From Streptomyces griseomycini (GTDB taxonomy: Bacteria; Actinomycetota; Actinomycetes; Streptomycetales; Streptomycetaceae): a stretch of DNA of 64,000 nucleotides. The position numbers were made by a program, and so were the translations under genes. The notes below the pieces were generated by a model. It saw only the letters and a program-made list of their open reading frames with translations. It ran no database searches and had not been told where the DNA came from. Shown here in pieces: positions 54,917-63,130 of this stretch (its first letter is position 1; the number at the start of each line of letters is the position of its first letter). The stretch lies in the NCBI RefSeq assembly GCF_014203535.1, contig NZ_JACHJI010000003.1:413707-477706 (forward strand), read 5' to 3'.

Positions 54917-56143
54917 ATGGGGACGCGGTACGGGACGGGCACGGGCGCGGCGGGGCACGGCGGGGTCGGGGCCGGTGCGTCCGCGGCCACCACGGGGAGC
55001 GGCCCGGCGGAACGGTCCCGGGCACGCGGCCGGTCCGGGGGCCGGGCGGGCGGGTGGTCCGGGCGGCGCGCCACCGCCGGGACCGGCACCCCGCCGGCGG
55101 CGCCGGACACCCCGCCGGCCGGGCGCCCGGCGCGGGAACGCAGGCCGGGCCGGCGGCGGATCGCCCGGTGGCGGCGCACCGGCCTCGCCGTGCTCGTCGC
55201 CTCGGCCGTGGCCGTGCCCGTGGCCGGAGCGGCCCGGCCGCGCACCCCCGCCCCGGCACCGGCCGTGCTCGCCCCGCCGACCGCGGCCACCCTCGACGCC
55301 GCCTACGCGGCCCACCGCGCAGGCGCCGGGGAGGCGGCCCGGATGGCCGCCGCCCACGGGGACCGGCGGCGGGCGGCGGCCGACCGCGCGCTGGCCGCCC
55401 CCTCCCGGCAGCTGCTGGCCTTCGACGGCCGCGGCCCCGGACGGGTCACCGAAGTCCTCGGCGACCTCGCCCGCGCCGACCGCGTCGCCGTCCTGGTCCC
55501 CGGCTCCGACACCGGCCTCGACACCTACGGCCGGTTCCGCGCCGCCGCCCGCGCCCTGCACGAACGCCTCACCGTCCCCCACTCCCGATCGAGCGGGGGG
55601 ACCCCCGTGGCCCCGGCGGGCACCCGGACGGCGGTGGTCGCCTGGCTGGGCTACGAGACCCCCGGCACGATCAGCACCGCGGTCCTCACCACCGACCGGG
55701 CGGAGCGCGCGGCACCCGGACTGCGGGAGCTCGTGCGGGACCTGCGCACCGTCACGGGACAGCGGTCCCGCGTCTCCCTCCTCTGTCACTCCTACGGCTC
55801 CGTGGTCTGCGCCCGTGCCGCCGCCGGTCTGGACGTCGACGACATCGTCCTCCTCGGCAGCCCCGGCACCGGCGCCGACACCGCCGCCGGCCTGCGCACC
55901 CGCGCCCGGGTCTGGGCGGCCCGGGGCGCCGACGACTGGGTGGAGCACGTCCCGCACCTCAGCGCCGGCCTCTTCGGCACCACGGTCGGCTTCGGCACCG
56001 ACCCCGTCTCCCCGGACTTCGGCGCCCGCGTCTTCGCGGCCGGAGACGGCGGCCACAGCGACTACTTCGCCCCCGGCTCCCCCTCCCTCACCAACCTGGC
56101 CCGGATCGTCCTGGGCGAGACCGGGGCGGTGACCCGTGACTGA
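54917..56143 (+). CDS. DUF1023-type alpha/beta hydrolase with N-terminal membrane anchor
   Basis: 408 residues. A Gly/Arg/Pro-rich cytoplasmic N-terminus (about 1-85) precedes one membrane segment (LAVLVASAVAVPVAGAARP). The DUF1023 domain follows: RVAVLVPGSDTGLDTYGRFR, TAVVAWLGYETPGTISTAVL, and nucleophile VSLLCHSYGSVVCARAAA (Ser near 291). The C-terminus has GAGDGGHSDYFAPGSPSLTN-type motif (AGDGGHSDYFAPGS) with the likely catalytic His. The family is secreted or membrane-tethered in actinobacteria. ATG 54917 follows GGGGAGGAGGG; GTG 54887 is less likely. Overlaps the acyltransferase gene by 8 bp. Confidence 0.82.
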   Translation: MGTRYGTGTGAAGHGGVGAGASAATTGSGPAERSRARGRSGGRAGGWSGRRATAGTGTPPAAPDTPPAGRPARERRPGRRRIARWRRTGLAVLVASAVAVPVAGAARPRTPAPAPAVLAPPTAATLDAAYAAHRAGAGEAARMAAAHGDRRRAAADRALAAPSRQLLAFDGRGPGRVTEVLGDLARADRVAVLVPGSDTGLDTYGRFRAAARALHERLTVPHSRSSGGTPVAPAGTRTAVVAWLGYETPGTISTAVLTTDRAERAAPGLRELVRDLRTVTGQRSRVSLLCHSYGSVVCARAAAGLDVDDIVLLGSPGTGADTAAGLRTRARVWAARGADDWVEHVPHLSAGLFGTTVGFGTDPVSPDFGARVFAAGDGGHSDYFAPGSPSLTNLARIVLGETGAVTRD

Positions 56144-57371
56144 CCCGATCCTCCGGCGTCCCACCCGCGGCCTGAAGGCGGTCCTGCGGGACGGCGTGCG
56201 GCGCGGCGCCGAGCGCGTCGACGCGGCCACCCCGGACCACCGCGACCGCGCCGTGGACGCCCTGCGCGCCGTCGCCGTCCTCGGGGTCGTCCTGGGCCAC
56301 TGGCTGGTCACCGCGCTGGTCGCGGACGGCCGCACCCTGCGCACGGCCAGCCCGCTCCAGCACCTGCCCTGGCTGGCCCCCGTCTCCTGGCTGTTCCAGA
56401 CCCTCGCCGTGTTCTTCCTGGTCGGCGGACACGTGGCGACCCGCTCGTACGCCTCGGCCCGCGCCCGCGGCGTCCCCTACCGCCACTGGCTGCGCGGCCG
56501 GCTCGCCCGGCTGTTCGGTCCGGTCGTCGCCGTCCTCACCCTGTGGACGGTGGTCACGGTCGCGCTGCTGCTCTCCGGCGCCGAGTACGCGACCGTCCGC
56601 ACGCTGGCCAAGCTGGCCCTGTCCCCGCTGTGGTTCCTGCTGGTCTTCGCCGTCCTCACGGCCGCGACCCCGCTGCTGGCCCGGCTGCACCCGCTGTGGC
56701 CGCTGGCCGTCGTCCTCCACGTGGACCTGCTGCGCTTCGGCCTCGGCGCCCCCGCCTGGCTCGGCTGGCTGAACCTGGCGGCCGGCTGGCTGGTGCCGTA
56801 CGCCCTGGGCGCGGCCTGGACCCGGGGCGAGCTGGAGCGCCGCCGCCCGGCCTGGATCCTGCTCCTCGGCGGTACGGCGGCCACGGCCGTGCTCGTCGCC
56901 CTGGCCGGCTACCCGGCCTCCATGGTCGGCGTCCCCGGCGCCGAGGTGTCCAACCTCAACCCGCCGACGCTGGCCGCCGTCACCTTCGGCCTCGCCCAGT
57001 GCGGGCTCGCGCTGCTGCTGCGGGAGCGGCTGCGGGGCGCGATGCGCCGGCCGGTCGCGTGGGCGGCGGTGGCGCTGGTCAACCTCTCCGCGATGACGGT
57101 CTTCCTCTGGCACCAGACGGCCCTCATGGCGACCACCGCCACCGGTCTGCTCGCCGGCCGCCTGCCCGGCCTGCACACCGTTCCCGACGACCTCGGCTGG
57201 GTCGCCGCCCGGCTGGCCTGGCTGCCGGTGCTCGCCCTCGCCCTCGCGGTGTGCCGGGCGGCGTTCCGGTCCTGGGAACGCGGTGGCGGGCGCGGGGAAC
57301 GGTCCCGGGTGGTGCGGGCGCACCGGCCGGCGGCGGACCGGGGGTCGGCGGAGGGAGCACGGCATGTCTAG
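56136..57371 (+). CDS. Acyltransferase family 3 membrane protein
   Basis: 411 residues with about ten hydrophobic helices. The acyltransferase-3 landmarks are RAVDALRAVAVLGVVLGHWL (Arg, then His of the helix 1 motif), TLAVFFLVGGHVATRSYASA, and HWLRGRLARLFGPVVAVL with the conserved R-x-x-R after the second helix. Such proteins move acyl groups across the membrane onto sugars or polymers. GTG 56136 overlaps the DUF1023 stop, and the gene overlaps the kinase gene by 8 bp. The operon order hydrolase-acyltransferase-kinase-regulator suggests an envelope-modifying function under sensor control. Confidence 0.85.
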   Translation: MTDPILRRPTRGLKAVLRDGVRRGAERVDAATPDHRDRAVDALRAVAVLGVVLGHWLVTALVADGRTLRTASPLQHLPWLAPVSWLFQTLAVFFLVGGHVATRSYASARARGVPYRHWLRGRLARLFGPVVAVLTLWTVVTVALLLSGAEYATVRTLAKLALSPLWFLLVFAVLTAATPLLARLHPLWPLAVVLHVDLLRFGLGAPAWLGWLNLAAGWLVPYALGAAWTRGELERRRPAWILLLGGTAATAVLVALAGYPASMVGVPGAEVSNLNPPTLAAVTFGLAQCGLALLLRERLRGAMRRPVAWAAVALVNLSAMTVFLWHQTALMATTATGLLAGRLPGLHTVPDDLGWVAARLAWLPVLALALAVCRAAFRSWERGGGRGERSRVVRAHRPAADRGSAEGARHV

Positions 57372-58731
57372 GCTGACCCCCGTGGCGGACAAGGGGGTGG
57401 AACTCGTCCTGCGGTGGCTGCGGGTGCTGCGGGACGACCTGTGGACCTGGCGGGTGGACCCGTTGCCGCCGTCGGTGTGGCTGCGCTGGGTGCCGCACGG
57501 GTTCGTGTACCTGATCGCGTTCGGCATCCTCCTCGGCGACCTGGACCAGCTCCTGGGGGAGGGAAGGCTCCCCCACACCGGCTCCGCGCTGGTCGCGGCC
57601 GGGCAGAGCGGCGCGGCCGTCCTCGCGCTGCGGCGGCCGGTCCCGGCACTGTGGTTGTCGCTCACCGCCACGCTGACGGGAGCCGTCCTGCTGCGCCGCA
57701 TGCTGATGGCCGGCCAGATCGACGGCTTTTCGTGGCCCTGGACGCCCTGGGGGATCGCGGCCCACCTGCTCGTCCTGCTGCTGCTCGCCCTGCGCGTGCC
57801 CACCCGCGTCTCCGTCGAGGCGCTGGCCGTGACGGCCCTGCTCACCTATGTCCTCCAGGGCCTCTGGGGCGCGTGGAACCACTCGTCCACCGGCCAGACC
57901 GCCCTCGTCCTGTTCGCCGTCGCCGTCGTCCTCGGCACCGCCCTGCGCGGCCGCCGCGAGGCCCGCGCCGAACTGGTGCAGCAGACCACGCTCACCGCCG
58001 AGGAGCGGGCCCGGCGCACCCTGCTGGAGGAACGCAGCCGCATCGCACGGGAGTTGCACGACGTGGTCGCCCACCACATGTCGGTCATCTCCATCCAGGC
58101 CCAGGTCGCCCCGCACCTGGTGCCGGACCCGACGGACGAGCTCAAGGAGAACCTGGCCGGCATCCGGCAGAACGCGGTCGAGGCGCTGACCGAACTGCGC
58201 CGCGTGCTGGACGTCCTGCGCTCCGAGCACCCCGCCCCCGTCGTCGATGCCGCCGCCGACGGCCACGAGGGCGGCTCCGGCACCGCCCCGCACGCGCCCC
58301 AGCCCACCCTGGACCGGCTCCGGGCGCTGGTGGAGAACACCCGGGCCGCCGGACTGACCGTGACCACCGAGATCACCGGCGAGCGGCGGCCCCTGCCGCC
58401 CGGCGTGGAGCTGTCGGCGTACCGGATCGTGCAGGAGGCGCTGAGCAACGTGCTGCGCCACGCCCCCGGCGCCACCGCCCACGTCGCCCTCGACTACCGC
58501 CCGCACGAGCTGCGCGTGGAGGTGACCAACACCCGGCCCGAGCGCGAGGCGCCGCCGTCCCAGGGCGCCGGGCACGGGCTGCTCGGCATGCGGGAGCGGG
58601 CCGCGATGCTCGGCGGCGGCCTCACCGCCCGCCCCTGGGCCGGCGGGGGTTACAAGGTCTCCGCCCGCCTCCCGGTCGGCCCTCCCGCCTCCGCCGGTCC
58701 CACCTCCCACCACAAGGACGCCACCGCATGA
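57364..58731 (+). CDS. Sensor histidine kinase, NarL-partner (HisKA_3) type
   Basis: 455 residues. The N-terminal half has five to six membrane helices (residues about 40-200). HisKA_3 motif: RTLLEERSRIARELHDVVAH (phospho-His near 231) then HMSVISIQAQVAPHLV. The ATPase domain shows VELSAYRIVQEALSNVLRHA (N box) and GAGHGLLGMRERAAMLGGGL (G box). No extracellular sensor domain is seen, so membrane or lipid state may be sensed, as in DesK-like kinases. ATG 57364 overlaps the acyltransferase, and the regulator start overlaps its stop. Confidence 0.93.
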   Translation: MSRLTPVADKGVELVLRWLRVLRDDLWTWRVDPLPPSVWLRWVPHGFVYLIAFGILLGDLDQLLGEGRLPHTGSALVAAGQSGAAVLALRRPVPALWLSLTATLTGAVLLRRMLMAGQIDGFSWPWTPWGIAAHLLVLLLLALRVPTRVSVEALAVTALLTYVLQGLWGAWNHSSTGQTALVLFAVAVVLGTALRGRREARAELVQQTTLTAEERARRTLLEERSRIARELHDVVAHHMSVISIQAQVAPHLVPDPTDELKENLAGIRQNAVEALTELRRVLDVLRSEHPAPVVDAAADGHEGGSGTAPHAPQPTLDRLRALVENTRAAGLTVTTEITGERRPLPPGVELSAYRIVQEALSNVLRHAPGATAHVALDYRPHELRVEVTNTRPEREAPPSQGAGHGLLGMRERAAMLGGGLTARPWAGGGYKVSARLPVGPPASAGPTSHHKDATA

Positions 58732-59390
58732 TCCGCGTACTGATCGCCGACGACCAGCAGATGGTCCGGCAGGGCTTCACCGTGCTGCTGAACACGCAGC
58801 CCGACATCGAGGTGGTCGGCCAGGCGGTGGACGGACTCGACGCGGTCGCGCAGGTCGCCGGACTCGACCCGGACGTCGTCCTGATGGACATCCGCATGCC
58901 CGAGCTCGGCGGCATCGAGGCCACCCGCCGCATCACCGCCGCCACCCCGCACATCAGGGTGCTGGTGCTCACCACCTTCGACCTCGACGAGTACGTGTAC
59001 GAGGCGCTGCGCGCCGGCGCCTCCGGCTTCCTGCTGAAGGACGCCTCCGCGGAACAGCTCGCCGAGGCGGTCCGGGTGGTGGCCGCCGGGGACGCGCTGC
59101 TGGCGCCCGGGATCACCCGGCGGCTGATCGCCGAGTTCTCCCGGCTGGACCCGGCGCCCCGCACCCCGCCGAAGGAACGCGTCGGCGGCCTCACCGAGCG
59201 CGAGACGGAGGTGCTCGCGCTGATCGCGCAGGGCCTGTCGAACGCGGAGATCGCGGTGCGGCTGGTGGTGGCCGAGCAGACCGTGAAGACGCACGTCGGC
59301 CGGATCCTGGTGAAGCTGGGCCTGCGGGACCGGACCCAGGCGGCGGTGTTCGCGTACGAGTCGGGACTGGTCCGCCCCTCCGGGTACTGA
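58728..59390 (+). CDS. NarL/FixJ-type response regulator
   Basis: 220 residues. Receiver domain IRVLIADDQQMVRQGFTVLL with phospho-Asp in DVVLMDIRMPELGGIEATRR (near 54), LVLTTFDLDEYVYEALRAGA and FLLKDASAEQL. LuxR-type HTH: GLTERETEVLALIAQGLSNA and VVAEQTVKTHVGRILVKLGL. Partner of the preceding kinase; ATGA overlap. Its close paralogue lies 1.5 kb downstream, and the two operons share an upstream motif. Confidence 0.95.
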   Translation: MIRVLIADDQQMVRQGFTVLLNTQPDIEVVGQAVDGLDAVAQVAGLDPDVVLMDIRMPELGGIEATRRITAATPHIRVLVLTTFDLDEYVYEALRAGASGFLLKDASAEQLAEAVRVVAAGDALLAPGITRRLIAEFSRLDPAPRTPPKERVGGLTERETEVLALIAQGLSNAEIAVRLVVAEQTVKTHVGRILVKLGLRDRTQAAVFAYESGLVRPSGY

Positions 59391-59475
59391 CCGCCGGACA
59401 CTGCTCCGCCCTCGGGGCGCCGGGGGGCGACCCGGGTACCGTCCCCGGGTACGGAGGGGTGACCCGGCGGGCCCG

Positions 59476-59510
59476 CGTAGTACCTGAGACGGACGCCCGG
59501 GAACCCGTCT
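59476..59510 (+). promoter_or_regulatory. Shared motif (copy 2) overlapping an inverted repeat
   Basis: CGTAGTACCTGAGA (59476-59489) repeats the sequence at 54796-54809. It runs into a 7-bp inverted repeat GAGACGG/CCGTCTC (59486-59492 and 59504-59510). It lies about 60 bp upstream of the second kinase gene. Confidence 0.55.
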
Positions 59511-59548
59511 CGGCGGGGACGACCGCCGCCACCCGGTCGGCCTACCGT

Positions 59549-60940
59549 GTGAGCGTGACCGAGACGACCCACCCGCAGTCGCCGCCCCCGCCGTCCGGCG
59601 GCGGGGCCCGGACCTCCCGCAGCCCGGAGTACCGGCTGGCCCAGAACGCCCTGCGCGGGCTGCGCCAGGACCTGTTCCACGACGCCTTCGCCTACCGCCC
59701 GCTGCCGCGCCGGCGCACGGACGGCCCGTTCGTCCGCCGGCTGCCCGGCCGGCTGCGGTCCTCGGCGGATCACCTCCCGCACGCGGTGGTGGGGCTGGCC
59801 GCGCTGCTGGCCCTGTGGGCCGGCTCGGTGGGCAGCGGCGCCTCCGACGGCCTGCCGGCCCTGCTGGCCGGCCTGGTCTGCGCGGTCCCCGTGCTCGCCA
59901 CCCTGGTCCGGCCGGTCGGCGCGTTCTGGCTGTCGGTGGCGGCGGCCCCCGTGGCCGCGGTGCTCGACGGCAGCTGGGGCGAGTGGCCGTGGATGCCCGG
60001 CGCGTTCCTCTGCCACCTGACGGTGCTGGTCGTCGTGGCGGCCCGCACCCGCCCCCGCACCGCCGCCTGGATGTGGGTCCTGACGGCCCTGTACGGCTTC
60101 CTGGCGGACATCCTGTTCGGTGGCTCGTACTACTACACCAACAGCGCGCCCATGATGGTGACCTCCGCCCTCGCCCTGCTCGTGGTCGCCGTCTGGCACA
60201 TCCGCCGCACCGCCGAGCAGGAGGTGACCGCCCAGCAGACGGTCACCGCGCACGAGCGCTCCCGGCGCACCCTGCTGGAGGAACGCACCACCATCGCCCG
60301 CGAGCTGCACGACGTGGTCGCCCACCACATGTCGGTCGTCGCCATCCAGGCCGAGGCCGCCCCCTACCGGGTGGAGAACCCGCCGCCGGAGCTGGAGCGC
60401 GCCTTCGCCACCATCCGGGAGAACGCGGTGGCCGCCCTCACCGAGCTGCGCCGGATCCTCGGCGTGGTCCGCGCCGAGGACTACGAGGCCCCGGACGCCC
60501 CGCAGCCGACCCTCGCCGACCTGGACGCGCTGCTCGTCAACGTGCGCGGCACCGGGCTGGAGGTGGAGAAGGTGACGACCGGCGCGGTGCGCGAGCTGCC
60601 GCCCGGCGTGGAGCTGTCGGCGTACCGGATCGTGCAGGAGGCGCTGAGCAACAGCCTCCGGCACGCGCCCGGCGCGACCGCCCGCGTCGAGGTCTCCTAC
60701 GTGCTGGGCGGTCTGGGCCTGCGGATCGTCAACGGCCCGCCGCCGCAGCCGTCCCTCGTCAAGCCCTCGCCCGGTGCCGGACACGGCATCACCGGCATGC
60801 GCGAGCGGGTCACCATGCTGGACGGCGAGATGACGGCCGGCCCGACCGACGACGGCGGCTACGAGGTCGCGGTGTTCCTGCCGGTCACCGCGGTGGGCGA
60901 CGCGAACGAGGGAACCGAGGGAAACGAGGCGGGGGCATGA
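59549..60940 (+). CDS. Sensor histidine kinase (paralogue of the preceding kinase)
   Basis: 463 residues from GTG 59549; GTG 59555 is also possible. There is no clear Shine-Dalgarno, so the message may be leaderless. A Pro-rich N-terminus precedes about five membrane helices (about 70-205). HisKA_3: RTLLEERTTIARELHDVVAH (His near 253) and HMSVVAIQAEAAPYRV. ATPase: VELSAYRIVQEALSNSLRHA and GAGHGITGMRERVTMLDGEM. The catalytic half is very like that of the first kinase, which indicates tandem duplication; the membrane halves differ. Coupled to its regulator gene by ATGA. Confidence 0.93.
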   Translation: MSVTETTHPQSPPPPSGGGARTSRSPEYRLAQNALRGLRQDLFHDAFAYRPLPRRRTDGPFVRRLPGRLRSSADHLPHAVVGLAALLALWAGSVGSGASDGLPALLAGLVCAVPVLATLVRPVGAFWLSVAAAPVAAVLDGSWGEWPWMPGAFLCHLTVLVVVAARTRPRTAAWMWVLTALYGFLADILFGGSYYYTNSAPMMVTSALALLVVAVWHIRRTAEQEVTAQQTVTAHERSRRTLLEERTTIARELHDVVAHHMSVVAIQAEAAPYRVENPPPELERAFATIRENAVAALTELRRILGVVRAEDYEAPDAPQPTLADLDALLVNVRGTGLEVEKVTTGAVRELPPGVELSAYRIVQEALSNSLRHAPGATARVEVSYVLGGLGLRIVNGPPPQPSLVKPSPGAGHGITGMRERVTMLDGEMTAGPTDDGGYEVAVFLPVTAVGDANEGTEGNEAGA

Positions 60941-61602
60941 CCATCCGCGTCCTGATCGCGGACGACCAGATGATGGTGCGCGAGGGCTTCTCGGTCCTGC
61001 TCAACGCGATGCCGGACATCGAGGTCGTCGGCGAGGCGGTCAACGGCCGGGAGGCGGTGCGGCGGGTCCGCGAACTCGCCCCCGACGTGGTCCTGATGGA
61101 CATCCGCATGCCCGAGCTGAACGGCATCGAGGCGACCCGGGAGATCGTCGCCGCCGACGGCACGGCGAAGGTGCTGGTGCTGACCACCTTCGACCTCGAC
61201 GAGTACGTCTACCAGGCGCTGCGCGCCGGCGCCTCCGGCTTCCTGCTCAAGGACGCCTCGGCCCGTCAGCTCGCCGACGGGGTGCGGGTCGTCGCCGCCG
61301 GGGAGGCGCTGCTCGCCCCGTCGGTGACCAGGCGGCTGATCACCGAGTTCTCCAAGCTGTCCGAGGCCCCGCGCCTGATGCCGTCCGCGCAGGCGGCGTA
61401 CGGCGACCTCACCGAGCGGGAGACGGAGGTGCTGGTGCTGATCGCGCAGGGCCTGTCCAACGCGGAGATCGCCGGACGGCTGGTGGTCGCCGAGTCGACC
61501 ATCAAGACCCACGTCAGCCGCGTCCTGGTGAAGCTGGGCCTGCGCGACCGGACCCAGGCGGCGGTGTTCGCGTACGAGGCGCGGCTGGTGACCCCGGGCT
61601 GA
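60937..61602 (+). CDS. NarL/FixJ-type response regulator (paralogue)
   Basis: 221 residues. TIRVLIADDQMMVREGFSVL, phospho-Asp in DVVLMDIRMPELNGIEATRE (near 55), LVLTTFDLDEYVYQALRAGA, and HTH DLTERETEVLVLIAQGLSNA with VVAESTIKTHVSRVLVKLGL. It differs from the first regulator mainly in the linker (LSEAPRLMPSAQAAYGD). The recognition helices are nearly the same, so the two may share DNA sites, in line with the common motif upstream of both operons. Confidence 0.95.
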   Translation: MTIRVLIADDQMMVREGFSVLLNAMPDIEVVGEAVNGREAVRRVRELAPDVVLMDIRMPELNGIEATREIVAADGTAKVLVLTTFDLDEYVYQALRAGASGFLLKDASARQLADGVRVVAAGEALLAPSVTRRLITEFSKLSEAPRLMPSAQAAYGDLTERETEVLVLIAQGLSNAEIAGRLVVAESTIKTHVSRVLVKLGLRDRTQAAVFAYEARLVTPG

Positions 61603-61641
61603 CCCTGGTCAGCGGGCCGGGTGCCGGGCTACCGTCCGTCC

Positions 61642-62865
61642 ATGGCAGCCCCCACCGACCTCGCCTTCGACCCGTGGGACCCGGCGTTCGTCGCCGATCC
61701 GTACCCCGCCTACGCCGAGCTGCGGGAACGGGGCCGGGTGCACTTCTTCGAGCCGACGAACCAGTGGCTGGTCCCGCACCACGCCGACGTCTCGGCGCTG
61801 CTGCGCGACCGCCGCCTGGGCCGGACGTACCTGCACCGCTTCAGCCACGAGGAGTTCGGCCGGACGGCCCCGCCGCCGGAGCACGAGCCGTTCCACACCC
61901 TCAACGACCACGGCATGCTCGACCTGGAGCCGCCGGACCACACCCGGATCCGCCGCCTGGTGTCGAAGGCGTTCACCCCGCGCACGGTGGAGCGCCTCAA
62001 GCCGTACGTCCGGGGGCTGGCGGGGGACCTGGTGGCCGCGCTCGTCGAGGCGGGCGGCGGCGACCTGCTGCGGGACGTGGCCGAACCGCTGCCGGTCGCG
62101 GTGATCGCCGAGATGCTGGGCATCCCCGAGTCCGACCGGGCCCCGCTGCGCCCCTGGTCGGCGGACATCTGCGGGATGTACGAGCTGAACCCGTCCGAGG
62201 AGGCGGCGGCGAGGGCGGTCCGGGCGTCGGTGGAGTTCTCCGACTACCTCCGCGAGCTGATCGCCCGGCGCCGCAAGGCGCCCGGCGACGACCTGGTCTC
62301 GGGTCTGATCGCCGCCCACGACGAGGACGACGACCGGCTCACCGAACAGGAGATGATCTCCACCTGCGTCCTGCTGCTGAACGCGGGCCACGAGGCGACC
62401 GTGAACGCCACGGTCAACGGCTGGTGGGCCCTGTTCCGCAACCCGGACCAGCTGGCGGCCCTGCGCGCCGACCCCTCCCTGGTCCCGTCCGCCGTCGAGG
62501 AGCTGATGCGGTACGACACCCCGCTCCAGCTCTTCGAGCGCTGGGTCCTGGACGAGATCGAGATCGACGGGAGAGTCATCCCCCGCGGTGCGGAGATCGC
62601 GATGCTGTTCGGCTCCGCCAACCACGACCCGGCGGTCTTCACCGACCCCGCCCGCCTGGACCTCACCCGCCGCGACAACCCCCACATCTCCTTCAGCGCC
62701 GGCGTCCACTACTGCATCGGCGCCCCGCTGGCCCGCATCGAGCTGGCGGCCTCGATGACGGCGCTGCTGGAGAAGGCGCCGACGCTGCGGCTCGCGGCGG
62801 AGCCGAAGCGGAAGCCGAACTTCGTGATCAGGGGCCTGGAAGGGCTGGCCGTGGAACTGGGGTGA
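61642..62865 (+). CDS. Cytochrome P450
   Basis: 407 residues. Class I bacterial P450: MLDLEPPDHTRIRRLVSKAF (C-helix region), ExxR in SAVEELMRYDTPLQL, and the haem loop FSAGVHYCIGAPLARIEL (Cys near 358). The I-helix reads LLNAGHEATVNA where most family members have A-G-x-E/D-T-T. The conserved active-site Thr is therefore Ala, as in a few P450s that use substrate groups for proton delivery. No ferredoxin or reductase gene is adjacent. ATG 61642, 39 bp after the regulator; possibly co-transcribed. Substrate unknown. Confidence 0.94.
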   Translation: MAAPTDLAFDPWDPAFVADPYPAYAELRERGRVHFFEPTNQWLVPHHADVSALLRDRRLGRTYLHRFSHEEFGRTAPPPEHEPFHTLNDHGMLDLEPPDHTRIRRLVSKAFTPRTVERLKPYVRGLAGDLVAALVEAGGGDLLRDVAEPLPVAVIAEMLGIPESDRAPLRPWSADICGMYELNPSEEAAARAVRASVEFSDYLRELIARRRKAPGDDLVSGLIAAHDEDDDRLTEQEMISTCVLLLNAGHEATVNATVNGWWALFRNPDQLAALRADPSLVPSAVEELMRYDTPLQLFERWVLDEIEIDGRVIPRGAEIAMLFGSANHDPAVFTDPARLDLTRRDNPHISFSAGVHYCIGAPLARIELAASMTALLEKAPTLRLAAEPKRKPNFVIRGLEGLAVELG

Positions 62866-62953
62866 TCACCCGTTCGACTGATCGTGCCGCAGTTCGGCCC
62901 AGGCGCTCGTCCGTGGCCCGGCAGGCTGGTGAGCGCCTGCGAAGGGGGGCACC

Positions 62954-63130
62954 GTGACGGTCATGACGCAGCACATGGCTCAGATGTCCGTGGAGGAGTT
63001 CGAGGAGCTCGCTGCCCACGTGGCGAAGGAGCTCAAGGGGTACGCGGACCGACGGCCCGTCACGTCGTCATGTCCCTCCGCCGCAGCCCCGCCAGCCCCG
63101 CCGCGACCAGCCCCGCCGCGAGCGCCGTGA
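62954..63130 (+). pseudogene. Truncated Uma2/DUF820-like N-terminus
   Basis: GTG 62954 with AAGGGGGG upstream starts a frame MTVMTQHMAQMSVEEFEELA then AHVAKELKGYADRRPV. This is like the first 30 residues of Uma2-family (DUF820) endonuclease-fold proteins common in Streptomyces. After 63055 it becomes Pro/Ala-rich because it runs antisense into the exporter gene, and it stops at 63130. The body of the protein is gone. Confidence 0.5.

Noticed and set aside
53795..56344. 849-codon minus-strand frame across the formamidase and DUF1023 genes
   Set aside because: Spans two real genes and the gap between them with Gly/Arg/Ala-rich translation.
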